NCBI RefSeq assembly: GCF_002240035.1
Contig: NZ_CP016397.1
Location: forward strand, 124,001 to 188,000
DNA: 64,000 bases
From: Legionella clemsonensis
GTDB taxonomy: Bacteria > Pseudomonadota > Gammaproteobacteria > Legionellales > Legionellaceae
Direction: 5' to 3'
Positions 1-7,790 of the stretch are shown piece by piece. A program made the position numbers and the translations under genes. The stretch's first letter is position 1. Every line of letters starts with the position of its first letter. The notes beneath the pieces were generated by a model. The model saw only the letters and a list, made by a program, of their open reading frames with translations. It did no database searches and was not told the origin of the DNA.

Positions 1-911
1 ATGGCGCTGTTATGAGTCACAAGATCACATAACTTGTTTTGCTCAATCACATCTAAGACAGTCAATGCAGTGGCACAGGCAAAGGGATTACCGCCGAATG
101 TTGAACCGTGGTTGCCAGGTTTAAACAAATCACTTGCTTTTTCACCCATTAAACAAACACTAATGGGGATACCATTACCTAATCCCTTAGCGGTAGTAAG
201 AATATCGGGTTGGATACCATAATGCATATAATCAAAATACTTACCGGTTCTGCCATTTCCAGTTTGAATTTCATCCATAATGAGTAACCAGTTATTCTTT
301 TGACAAAGTTTGGCAAGTGCACGCAAATAGGTGTCATCGGCGACATAAATACCACCTTCGCCTTGAATCGGTTCAATCATAACGGCTACTACATCAGCAC
401 GATTGGCAGCAATGGTATGTATTGCTTCAATATCATTGAAAGGCGCTCGAATAAAACCAGGAACAAAAGGCTCAAAGCCAGCTTGTACTTTACGACTACC
501 TGAGGCAGTTAATGTGGCCATCGTGCGGCCATGGAATGCTCTTTCCATAACAATAATCGATGGTGTCTCAATGCCTTTTTTGTGGCCGTAGAGACGCGTC
601 AATTTAATGGCCGCTTCATTAGCCTCTGCACCTGAATTTGCAAAAAAAGCCTGTGTCATCCTGCACATGGTTGTCAGTCTTTCGGCTAACAGCTCCTGCT
701 CTTTAATATGGTAGGCATTCGAGGTGTGCAGCAGTTTCGCGGCTTGTTGTTGAATGGTGCGCGTGACATCGGGATGCGCATGGCCCAATCCACAAACAGC
801 AATCCCACTTAACGCATCAAGATAGGCTTTACCTTGATCATCGTATAACCAAACGCCTTCTCCATGCGTAAAACTGATGGGTAATGGGCTATAGCTGGTG
901 ATTAGTGCCAT
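1..911 (-). CDS. argD: acetylornithine aminotransferase family, C-terminus cut off by window edge
   Basis: This is a class III PLP-dependent aminotransferase, read on the minus strand from the ATG at 909-911 and running off the window without a stop (about 303 codons visible). The N-terminal part has the family's 'YLDALSGIAVCGLGHAHP' segment and the phosphate-binding 'FFANSGAEANEAA'. Further on are 'EPIQGEGG', 'DEIQTGNGRTG' (PLP-ring Asp) and 'TTAKGLGNGIP', which carries the Schiff-base lysine. The order and spacing match ArgD/AstC acetylornithine (or succinylornithine) aminotransferase of arginine biosynthesis, a cytoplasmic enzyme. 'GSTFGGNPFAC' follows as expected. Which N-acyl-ornithine or diamine it prefers cannot be read from sequence alone, and the last quarter of the protein lies outside the window. 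Confidence 0.9.
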   Translation of the reverse strand, partial: MALITSYSPLPISFTHGEGVWLYDDQGKAYLDALSGIAVCGLGHAHPDVTRTIQQQAAKLLHTSNAYHIKEQELLAERLTTMCRMTQAFFANSGAEANEAAIKLTRLYGHKKGIETPSIIVMERAFHGRTMATLTASGSRKVQAGFEPFVPGFIRAPFNDIEAIHTIAANRADVVAVMIEPIQGEGGIYVADDTYLRALAKLCQKNNWLLIMDEIQTGNGRTGKYFDYMHYGIQPDILTTAKGLGNGIPISVCLMGEKASDLFKPGNHGSTFGGNPFACATALTVLDVIEQNKLCDLVTHNSA

Positions 912-959
912 GAGAACTCCTTGCTGATTATTTTGCTAATAAAGCGACTGCAATTTAAA

Positions 960-1538
960 TTAACCGAGATTACTCGCTACAAAATCCCAATTGACGAGTG
1001 ACCAGAACTCTTTTATATATTCCGGACGAGCATTTCGGTAGTCAATATAGTAGGCATGCTCCCATACGTCGCAAGTCAATAGGGCTTTTAATCCTTCTGT
1101 CATAGGCGTGCCGGCATTGCTGGTGCTCATGATTTTAAGCGCCCCTTTATCATCTTGAACCAGCCATGCCCAGCCTGAACCAAAAGTAGTGGCGGCAACT
1201 TGAGAAAATTCCTCTTTAAATTTTGCAAAAGAGCCAAAATGTTTGCCTATGGCGTCGCCGATTTTACCAGTGGGTTCGTCACCACCGTTCGGACTTAAAC
1301 AATGCCAATAAAAAGTATGATTCCATACCTGTGCCGCATTATTAAAAATGCCGCCAGAGGATTGTTTGATAATCGCCTCAAGACTTAGATTTTCGAATTC
1401 AGTTCCGGAAATTAATTTATTAAGATTAGTCACATAAGTGCTGTGGTGCTTGCCATAGTGATATTCTAAGGTCTCTTTGGATATGTGGGGTTCTAAAGCA
1501 TCCATAGCATAAGGTAGTGGTGGTAGTGTAAACGCCAT
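960..1538 (-). CDS. sodB: superoxide dismutase [Fe]
   Basis: A 192-residue iron superoxide dismutase that converts superoxide to hydrogen peroxide and oxygen in the cytoplasm. The four metal ligands fall exactly where E. coli SodB has them: His27, His74 (in '[10 protein letters not shown]'), Asp157 and His161 (in 'DVWEHAYY'). The segment '[13 protein letters not shown]' is the iron-type rather than manganese-type signature. The start is well supported: GGAGG lies about 8 bases upstream of the ATG. It stands alone on the minus strand, divergent from the grxD-peroxiredoxin pair, so this short stretch is an oxidative-stress neighbourhood. Complete and intact. Confidence 0.96.
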   Translation of the reverse strand: MAFTLPPLPYAMDALEPHISKETLEYHYGKHHSTYVTNLNKLISGTEFENLSLEAIIKQSSGGIFNNAAQVWNHTFYWHCLSPNGGDEPTGKIGDAIGKHFGSFAKFKEEFSQVAATTFGSGWAWLVQDDKGALKIMSTSNAGTPMTEGLKALLTCDVWEHAYYIDYRNARPEYIKEFWSLVNWDFVASNLG

Positions 1539-1666
1539 TTTTAATCCTCCAATTTAAAGAACATTAAGTTTAACAGGAAGGGGAACATATTCAATCTTTA
1601 CTGGAGAGTTGCGAATTGATCTCATTTTCGCCATAATTAACACTGCTTTCTTTTATTTTTGTCGTT

Positions 1667-1999
1667 ATGACAGGTGACCTAGTGGATACAATAGAAAAGA
1701 TTAAACAACAAATTGCAGATAATGCAATACTACTCTATATGAAGGGTACTCCTAAAATGCCTCAATGCGGTTTTTCCGCTCGTGCTGTACAATGTATTGA
1801 TGCCTGCGGGGTAAATTTTGCTTATGTGGATGTTCTTGCGAACCCAGACATTCGTCAAACCCTGCCGCAATATGCCGATTGGCCTACTTTTCCGCAGTTA
1901 TATGTGAAAGGTGAGTTAATTGGTGGTTCAGATATCATTGCGGAGCTTTACCAACAAGGTGAGTTAGAGTCACTATTGCGTGAAGCTGTCGCACTTTAA
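1667..1999 (+). CDS. grxD: monothiol glutaredoxin (Grx4 type)
   Basis: A CGFS-type monothiol glutaredoxin of about 110 residues. The active site 'PQCGFSARAVQ' has its single cysteine at residue 34, and 'WPTFPQLYVKGELIGGSDII' contains the cis-Pro and glutathione-binding loop. Proteins of this family bind a [2Fe-2S] cluster with glutathione, often with BolA, and serve iron-sulphur trafficking rather than disulphide reduction. The start is uncertain. The ATG at 1667 has no clear ribosome binding site, whereas an in-frame GTG at 1682 is preceded by AGGTGA and would give the usual compact N terminus beginning DTIEKIKQQI. A peroxiredoxin gene follows 40 bases downstream on the same strand, probably in one transcript. 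Confidence 0.93.
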   Translation: MTGDLVDTIEKIKQQIADNAILLYMKGTPKMPQCGFSARAVQCIDACGVNFAYVDVLANPDIRQTLPQYADWPTFPQLYVKGELIGGSDIIAELYQQGELESLLREAVAL

Positions 2000-2039
2000 A
2001 TTAATATGCGCACCTGGTGCGTTTCTCAAGGAGACATAG

Positions 2040-2645
2040 ATGAGTGTTTTAGTTGGACGTAAAGCCCCTGATTTTACTGTTCCTGCAGTATTGGCTAATG
2101 GAGAAATTACTGACAAATTTAATTTGCATGATGCAATCAAGGGGAAATTTGGTTTGGTATTTTTCTATCCCCTGGATTTTACCTTTGTATGTCCTTCAGA
2201 ATTAATAGCGTTGCATCATCGTATGGATGAATTTAAGCGTCGTGGCGTTGAAGTGGTTACAGTCTCTATTGATTCACAATTTACTCATAATGCCTATCGC
2301 AATACCAGTGTTAAAGACGGTGGTATCGGTCCTGTGAATTTCACCATGGCTGCGGATATGACACATACCATTTGCCAATCCTATGGGGTCGAGCATCCTG
2401 TAGCGGGCGTAGCATTTCGCGGTGCCTTTGTTATTGATAAGAATGGTGTTGTTCGTTCGCAGATTGTTAACGATTTACCAATTGGTCGTAACATTGACGA
2501 GATTATTCGTATCATTGATGCTGTTCAATTTTTTGAAGAGCACGGAGAAGTTTGTCCTGCTGGTTGGCAAAAAGGGAAGGCAGGTATGAAAGCTTCTCCT
2601 AAAGGTGTTGCCGAATATCTATCCACTCATTCCGATGATCTGTAA
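2040..2645 (+). CDS. 2-Cys peroxiredoxin (AhpC/TSA family)
   Basis: A typical 2-Cys peroxiredoxin of 201 residues that reduces hydrogen peroxide and organic peroxides in the cytoplasm. The peroxidatic cysteine is Cys51 in 'PLDFTFVCPSE' and the resolving cysteine is Cys172 in 'GEVCPAGW'. The long C-terminal arm places it with the Prx1/AhpC group. The start has a strong site (AAGGAG) 8 bases upstream. Its 3' end overlaps the 3' end of the convergent rnt gene by 19 bases, so no separate terminator fits between them. Position next to grxD and close to sodB suggests a shared oxidant-defence role. No AhpF is visible, so the reductant is unknown. Confidence 0.93.
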   Translation: MSVLVGRKAPDFTVPAVLANGEITDKFNLHDAIKGKFGLVFFYPLDFTFVCPSELIALHHRMDEFKRRGVEVVTVSIDSQFTHNAYRNTSVKDGGIGPVNFTMAADMTHTICQSYGVEHPVAGVAFRGAFVIDKNGVVRSQIVNDLPIGRNIDEIIRIIDAVQFFEEHGEVCPAGWQKGKAGMKASPKGVAEYLSTHSDDL

Positions 2646-3271
2646 TAATCCATTTGCATTTTGCGCCATGTATTAAGCATGGTGCAAAATAATTCTGCTG
2701 TTTTCTCTGCATCATAAATCGCTGAGTGTGCTTCGTTTGCATCAAAGTCAATTCCCGCCGCCTTTGCTGCCTTTGATAGGACAGTTTGACCATAAATAAG
2801 TCCTGAGAGGGTGGCTGTGTCAAAACAGGTAAATGAATGAAAAGGGGATTTAATTCCCGTTCTTTTTACCGCTTCTTTTATAAAAAGTAAATCAAACCAG
2901 GCATTATGGCCGACAAGAACTGCCTTTTGGCATTTTTGTTCTTTTAATGCTTTATTAATCGGGGCAAAAAGATTTTGCAGGGCTTGCCGCTCATCAAGGG
3001 CAAATCGTAGAGGTTGGTAAGGGTCGACCTGAATGAATGCAAGTGACTTCTCATCGAGTTCTGCTCCTTCAAAAGGAAGGATATGTTCAAAGTAGGTGGA
3101 ATGAGAAGTAAAAACTCCGTGACTATCAATTTGAATAAGAACAATGCACATTTCAAGTAAAGCATTTTTAAAAGGATCAACACCGGCTGTTTCCAAATCA
3201 ACGACTACCGGTAAAAAGCCACGGAATCTTTCCTTTAGTTGTGAACAAAAAATAGTGTCAGGTGGATTCAT
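2627..3271 (-). CDS. rnt: ribonuclease T
   Basis: A DEDDh-family 3'-5' exoribonuclease of 214 residues, close to the 215 of E. coli RNase T, which trims tRNA CCA ends and stable RNA 3' ends as a homodimer. Exonuclease motif I is 'VVVDLETAG' (Asp25, Glu27). Motif II is in 'VGHNAWFDLLF' and motif III is 'HSAIYDAEKTAELF', with the catalytic His and Asp. I chose the ATG at 3271 rather than the upstream in-frame one at 3349 because it gives the family length. That start lies 14 bases inside the 3' end of pyrC, so the two genes look translationally coupled. The 3' end overlaps the convergent peroxiredoxin gene. Confidence 0.92.
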   Translation of the reverse strand: MNPPDTIFCSQLKERFRGFLPVVVDLETAGVDPFKNALLEMCIVLIQIDSHGVFTSHSTYFEHILPFEGAELDEKSLAFIQVDPYQPLRFALDERQALQNLFAPINKALKEQKCQKAVLVGHNAWFDLLFIKEAVKRTGIKSPFHSFTCFDTATLSGLIYGQTVLSKAAKAAGIDFDANEAHSAIYDAEKTAELFCTMLNTWRKMQMDYYRSSE

Positions 3272-4295
3272 GAATACTCCATGATAGGATTTCTCCAGCG
3301 GCAATAGGAATAACCTGTTCTGCACCAAAGGGAAGTATTGCAGGTACAAGTTGAGAAGATTTTAGCAGCGTGAGTTGCTCTTTATTGAGCGGTAATTGAT
3401 AGAACTCAGCACCAAAGCGACTTAGAAAATCATTCAACTTGTGCAACGCTTCTAATTCTTCAAAAATCTGGGCATAGAGTGCCACCGCGTAAGGAGCCGA
3501 AAAAATACCGGCGCAACCACAAGCGCTTTGTTTGCTGGTTATTGCATGTGGTGCGCTGTCTGTTCCGGCAAAAAATTTTGGATTACCGCTGACTACCGCT
3601 GCTCGTAAAGCCTGTTGATCTGTTTCTCGTTTTAATATGGGTAGACAATAGTAATGAGGTTTGACTCCTCCAACCAGTAAATGATTGCGATTATACATTA
3701 AATGATGAACGGTAACGGTGGCTGTGACCGTGTCGGGTGCTTGTAGAATGAAATCAACAGCCGCTTTGGTTGAAATATGCTCAAGGATAACCCGCAGTTT
3801 AGGAAAATTACGCACCAAGGGCACTAAATTATTTTGAATGAATGCCGTTTCACGATAGAAGATATCACCCTGTGTAGCTTCGCCATGAATTTGCAATACC
3901 AAGTTTTCAGCTTGCATTGTTTCAAATAAAGGATACAGCGCTCGTAAGGAGTGAACCCCTTCCTCGGAATTCGTTGTTGCACCTGCAGGATAAAGCTTGG
4001 CTCCCAATATAGAAGGGTACTGTTTTGCTTGGGCTAATTCATCAACAGTGACAGACTCATTAAGATAGAAGGTCATATAGGGAGAAAATGTGGTTTCTTT
4101 GGGTAAAATAGAGAGAATGCGTCGCTGGTAATCAATAAGATCCTGGATGGTAGTCAGCGCTGGCTTAAGATTTGGCATAACAAGTGCACGTGCAAAATGC
4201 TGTGCTGTCGCCGGGACCGTATCTTTTAGATAATCACCATCACGAAGATGTACGTGCCAATCATCAGGACGTGTAATCGTAATATATTCCACCAT
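3258..4295 (-). CDS. pyrC: dihydroorotase (PyrC, homodimeric type)
   Basis: A class II dihydroorotase of 345 residues, which cyclises carbamoyl aspartate to dihydroorotate in pyrimidine synthesis. The zinc-binding 'DDWHVHLRDGDYL' gives His14 and His16. 'LGAKLYPAGATTNSEEG' holds the lysine that is carboxylated to bridge the two zincs. 'QIHGEA', 'ILEHIST' and 'FAGTDSAPH' give the remaining ligands and the catalytic Asp. I chose the ATG at 4295, which gives the standard N terminus; the longer ORF from 4346 adds an unsupported 17 residues. It is followed by, and overlaps, rnt. Intact. Confidence 0.95.
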   Translation of the reverse strand: MVEYITITRPDDWHVHLRDGDYLKDTVPATAQHFARALVMPNLKPALTTIQDLIDYQRRILSILPKETTFSPYMTFYLNESVTVDELAQAKQYPSILGAKLYPAGATTNSEEGVHSLRALYPLFETMQAENLVLQIHGEATQGDIFYRETAFIQNNLVPLVRNFPKLRVILEHISTKAAVDFILQAPDTVTATVTVHHLMYNRNHLLVGGVKPHYYCLPILKRETDQQALRAAVVSGNPKFFAGTDSAPHAITSKQSACGCAGIFSAPYAVALYAQIFEELEALHKLNDFLSRFGAEFYQLPLNKEQLTLLKSSQLVPAILPFGAEQVIPIAAGEILSWSIHEST

Positions 4296-4362
4296 AAAGA
4301 TTCCGCTAAATGTGCCGATATTTGAAGCATAACATGAATTTGCCAAGCGGGATGAGCAAAAA

Positions 4363-5250
4363 ATGGCATTTATACCGTTTGCTATACAATGTCGCGCCCG
4401 AATTGTAACGTTATGTTGGTTACTCCCTATGAGTACCTTGGCAGCGGTCCATGTTGATTATGCCAGCCCCATGGGCGATGAGAACTGGCGGATGAGTGGC
4501 AATAAATTACGTTGCGGCTTGGCGCTTACTGTTCCTAATTATGGAATTGCCTATTTCGAACAGTATGCTGCAAAATCGCCGCACTTTATTCTAAGTAAAT
4601 GGCAACAAGTGCAAAAGCAACTGCCCGCGGTTGTCTACGCAACTCCGCCTGTCTGGAAACCCTATGGGAAGTCTTATTTTATTACTAAAACAACAGTCAA
4701 TCCCGGCCAATATGGATTTTATTTGCCACGCGAGCCCGCGCTAAAGATCCTGGCTTTTTTGGCAGAAGGCTTTCAAGCTAAATTTGAGTATCAATCGGAA
4801 GAAGGATTCCCTGTTACAGTGGCGCTTTCTCCTGTTCGATTTCAACCAGTCTATGCCAAGTATCAGCGTTGTCTGGGTAATTTATTGCCTTTTGATTATG
4901 ACAGTGTAAAAACCAGTATAATTTATTTCAATACAGACAGTTTTGAACTTAGTGATGAAGCAAAAGAACAATTACGGAAAGTGGCGATTTATTCACGCGC
5001 CGATCGCCAGGTGAGGAAAATTCAGATAGCAGGTTATACGGATGATACAGGGCGTAAATCCTACAATAATGCTGTATCAGAAGCCCGAGCCAAAGCAGTT
5101 GCCAATTATTTACGCAGTCAGGGAGTGAGTGTTGAGCGGTTATCAGTAACCTGGTACGGCATAAAAGATCCAGTCGCCCCTAATGATTCAGAAGCGGGCA
5201 AAACGTTAAATCGGCGAGTTATGGTAAAAATGATTAAATCAAATAATTGA
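4363..5250 (+). CDS. OmpA-family protein resembling flagellar MotY
   Basis: A 295-residue exported protein. The N terminus has a basic stretch and a hydrophobic core ending near 'STLAAVHVDYASP', consistent with a signal peptide. The middle (about residues 30-165) resembles the MotY N-terminal domain with the motif 'ENWRMSGNKLRCGLALTVPNYG'. The C-terminal 110 residues are an OmpA-like peptidoglycan-binding domain: 'IIYFNTDSFELSDEAKEQL', 'IQIAGYTDDTG' and 'LNRRVMVKM'. MotY forms the T ring that anchors sodium- or proton-type flagellar stators in the periplasm. The gene is divergent from pyrC and 67 bases away. No other flagellar gene is visible here, so the assignment rests on domain architecture only. 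Confidence 0.8.
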   Translation: MAFIPFAIQCRARIVTLCWLLPMSTLAAVHVDYASPMGDENWRMSGNKLRCGLALTVPNYGIAYFEQYAAKSPHFILSKWQQVQKQLPAVVYATPPVWKPYGKSYFITKTTVNPGQYGFYLPREPALKILAFLAEGFQAKFEYQSEEGFPVTVALSPVRFQPVYAKYQRCLGNLLPFDYDSVKTSIIYFNTDSFELSDEAKEQLRKVAIYSRADRQVRKIQIAGYTDDTGRKSYNNAVSEARAKAVANYLRSQGVSVERLSVTWYGIKDPVAPNDSEAGKTLNRRVMVKMIKSNN

Positions 5251-5519
5251 AAAATAACTCAAAAAAAAATTCACCTTTAAACTTTTATCTGTTACAGTCA
5301 AAGAAATAAACCAATCTGTTGCTTCGAGAAAATTATTTTCATTAATTGAATTTTAATGAGGTAATTTTTTTGGTGTTTGAGAAGGTTTTTAAAAGGGAAT
5401 TGTCATCTGATAATCCAGTAAGTGTTTAAAAAAAAACTTGTATGGTCATCAAAGAGACAATTTCATGCGTTAAGCCAACTAAATTATCGAATTTATAGAG
5501 AATTTTTGTGGAAATAGTG

Positions 5520-5548
5520 TTGACTTTGGCAAAGTAGCGCTTGATAAT
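5520..5548 (+). promoter_or_regulatory. sigma70-type promoter of the first MOMP gene
   Basis: TTGACT (5520-5525), a 17-base spacer, then GATAAT (5543-5548). Both hexamers differ from consensus at one position and the spacing is ideal. The promoter lies about 110 bases before the start codon, which implies an untranslated leader of roughly 100 bases. The rest of the 407-base interval 5251-5657 is AT-rich, and I see nothing else in it that I can support. Confidence 0.65.
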
Positions 5549-5657
5549 CTGACCATGTACGTTCTCGGATAGAGCGATGATTGCGTACTATAGTCAATAC
5601 CATGTTGTGGTTTGACGGCTAAACGGGAAATTAATAATAAAAAAGTGGAGATGAAGC

Positions 5658-6608
5658 ATGTTAAATCTGAAAAAAACAGCGGTAGCTGTTCTTGCTTTAG
5701 GTAGCAGTGCAGTATTTGCTGGTACCATGGGTCCTGTTTGTACCCCTGGTAATGTTACTGTTCCTTGCGAAAGAACAGCTTGGGACTTTGGTGTATACGC
5801 TTTATACCTGCAACCAACTTATGATGTCGGTTTCGGCTATCCTTTCTTTACTACCGTAGATGGTACTGTTCGTTATCGTGATCTCGATCCTGATTGGGGA
5901 TGGGGCTTCAAATTGGAAGCTTCTTACCACTTTAATACAGGGAATGATTTAAATCTTAACTGGTACCACTGGAACAAAGAAACTACTGAAGGTTTTTCTG
6001 GCGTAGGTTTCTCTGAGGAATTCGATGGTCCTTTCGTTGGTAGCCATCGTTTCGAACCTAAGTGGGATGCTGTTAACTTAGAATTCGGTCAACACGTTGA
6101 CTTCGGTGAGTTCAAAGACATCCGCTTCCATGCTGGTGTTCAATATGCACGCATCGAGCATGAAATCACTGCTTCTGGTTATGTTCCACCAGCTTCTGTA
6201 TTTACAGGTTTCTCTGTAAACGGTGATCATGAGTTCAACGGCTTTGGTCCACGTACTGGTATGGACATGACCTACAACTTCGGTAATGGCTTTGCCATTT
6301 ACGGAAACGGTGCTGCTGCACTGCTAGTTGGTGATGCTAAGTTTAACACCGCATATGGTGCAGGTGGTCTCTTATTGGGTACTGCTTCTGGTTCTAAGAC
6401 CACTATCGTTCCTGAGTTGGAAGCCAAGCTGGGTGCTAAATACACTTACGCTATGGCGCAAGGTGATTTGACTCTGGATGCTGGTTGGATGTGGGTTAAC
6501 TACTTTAATGCTAACCACTTCATCAGCCCAGTTACTGGTTTAGGCCATGAGTCAAACTTTGCTCTGCACGGTCCTTATGCCGGTTTGAAGTGGGTTGGTA
6601 ACGTTTAA
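5658..6608 (+). CDS. Legionella-type major outer membrane protein (MOMP), copy 1
   Basis: A 316-residue outer membrane beta-barrel of the Legionella MOMP (OmpS-like) family. It has a 21-residue signal peptide ending 'SSAVFA' and then the conserved mature start '[17 protein letters not shown]' with two cysteines. '[15 protein letters not shown]' and '[18 protein letters not shown]' follow, and it ends '[12 protein letters not shown]', a strand-like C terminus. In L. pneumophila the MOMP is an abundant disulphide-linked porin tied to peptidoglycan. The start follows GTGGAGATGAAGC. A strong promoter and a classical terminator flank it, fitting a highly expressed single-gene unit. A paralogue follows at once. 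Confidence 0.93.
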   Translation: MLNLKKTAVAVLALGSSAVFAGTMGPVCTPGNVTVPCERTAWDFGVYALYLQPTYDVGFGYPFFTTVDGTVRYRDLDPDWGWGFKLEASYHFNTGNDLNLNWYHWNKETTEGFSGVGFSEEFDGPFVGSHRFEPKWDAVNLEFGQHVDFGEFKDIRFHAGVQYARIEHEITASGYVPPASVFTGFSVNGDHEFNGFGPRTGMDMTYNFGNGFAIYGNGAAALLVGDAKFNTAYGAGGLLLGTASGSKTTIVPELEAKLGAKYTYAMAQGDLTLDAGWMWVNYFNANHFISPVTGLGHESNFALHGPYAGLKWVGNV

Positions 6609-6634
6609 TACCCAAAACCGGAATATGTTTTACT

Positions 6635-6664
6635 AAGCCCATCCTCGTTGATGGGCTTTTTTTT
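6635..6664 (+). terminator. rho-independent terminator after MOMP copy 1
   Basis: Perfect inverted repeat AAGCCCATC (6635-6643) and GATGGGCTT (6650-6658), six-base loop CTCGTT, then an unbroken T tract to 6664. It separates MOMP copy 1 from copy 2, and the second gene's ribosome binding site comes right after it. Confidence 0.93.
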
Positions 6665-6681
6665 GATAAATGGAGTGATCA

Positions 6682-7608
6682 ATGTTGAAAAAAACAACTC
6701 TCGCTATTCTTGGCTTGGCAGCAAGTAGTTTGGTATCAGCAGGAAGCATGGGACCTACTTGTGTTCCTGGTGATGTGACCGTACCTTGTGAAGTTAAGAA
6801 ATGGGATATTGGCGTGCAGGCTCTGTACTTGCAGCCAGTCTATAGCCTTCACCGCGGTTATGAATTAACTCCAGTTGGTACTTTGCGTGAAATTGATGAA
6901 GACTGGGATTGGGGCTATCGTCTGGAAGGTTCCTATCACTTTAACACAGGCAATGACATTACGATGACTTGGGTTCATTTTGATAATGAATCTGATCATT
7001 ATGGCTATGCTGGTTTTACACCTTTTACAGGTCCTCTGCCCTTTGCCCTTTCATTGGATACCCGCTTTGATCAAGTGAATCTCGTGATGGGACAGCATGT
7101 TGACATGGGTCTGGTAAAAAATGCTCGATTTTATGGCGGCTTACAGTATGCACGAATCAGACGTGACATGGACTATACTTATACACCATTGCCAGCCACG
7201 GGTTTTTTTCAGGAGCGAGATGCTGATTTTAATGGAGTTGGTCCGGTTGTCGGTATAGATTATTCCTACGATCTGATCAATGGCTTTAGCATTACAGCAA
7301 ATGGCGCAGCCTCACTTCTATACGGCTCAAGTCGTTACAACGATAGCTTTATTCTTGTTCCTGCTAATCTGGTAGCTGTAGATATTTATGCCAGTAAAAA
7401 ATCCATCGTTCCCAGTTTGGAAGCTAAGCTTGGATTAAATTATGCGCATGAAATGGCTCAAGGTACCTTTAATATCGAAGGCGGATACCAAGTAATTAAT
7501 TATTTTGATGCGTTACATGCACTGGATCTTAATTGCAACTGCTTACAAAACTCTGATTTTGGATTATATGGTCCTTATCTTGGGGTGAAATGGGTGGGTA
7601 ATATTTAG
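6682..7608 (+). CDS. Legionella-type major outer membrane protein (MOMP), copy 2
   Basis: A 308-residue paralogue of the preceding MOMP. It has the same architecture: signal peptide ending 'SSLVSA', mature start 'GSMGPTCVPGDVTVPCE', 'YLQPVYSLHRGYE', '[19 protein letters not shown]' and a final 'GPYLGVKWVGNI'. The mature regions have clearly diverged in the loop segments, so this is an old tandem duplication, not a recent one. It has an extra cysteine pair near the end ('LNCNCLQNS') that copy 1 lacks. The gene lies only 73 bases after copy 1 with a terminator between, so its expression probably depends on read-through or a weak promoter of its own. Confidence 0.92.
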   Translation: MLKKTTLAILGLAASSLVSAGSMGPTCVPGDVTVPCEVKKWDIGVQALYLQPVYSLHRGYELTPVGTLREIDEDWDWGYRLEGSYHFNTGNDITMTWVHFDNESDHYGYAGFTPFTGPLPFALSLDTRFDQVNLVMGQHVDMGLVKNARFYGGLQYARIRRDMDYTYTPLPATGFFQERDADFNGVGPVVGIDYSYDLINGFSITANGAASLLYGSSRYNDSFILVPANLVAVDIYASKKSIVPSLEAKLGLNYAHEMAQGTFNIEGGYQVINYFDALHALDLNCNCLQNSDFGLYGPYLGVKWVGNI

Positions 7609-7624
7609 GATTAAATCACTTAAA

Positions 7625-7648
7625 AAGCCCTGAACAGGGCTTTTTTTT
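7625..7648 (+). terminator. rho-independent terminator after MOMP copy 2
   Basis: AAGCCCTG (7625-7632) pairs with CAGGGCTT (7635-7642) across a two-base AA gap, followed by a T tract to 7648. A GC-rich stem with a T run is the textbook form. Confidence 0.9.
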
Positions 7649-7710
7649 GTCATAGACATGTCACTCTTTTCGCCAGGCAATGGCAATTTACAAATATTGT
7701 GCGCAAACGC

Positions 7711-7739
7711 TGGTCACTGCGACCAATGCAAGCTATAAT
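7711..7739 (+). promoter_or_regulatory. probable promoter of the LbtU-like gene
   Basis: TGGTCA (7711-7716), a 17-base spacer and a perfect TATAAT (7734-7739). It lies about 50 bases before the GTG start of the porin gene. The -35 matches consensus at four of six positions. No Fur-box-like palindrome was convincing here. Confidence 0.5.
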
Positions 7740-7790
7740 TCACGTCGATAAATACTCAGGAAGCAAAAAAAACAGTCAGGAGTACCCCGC

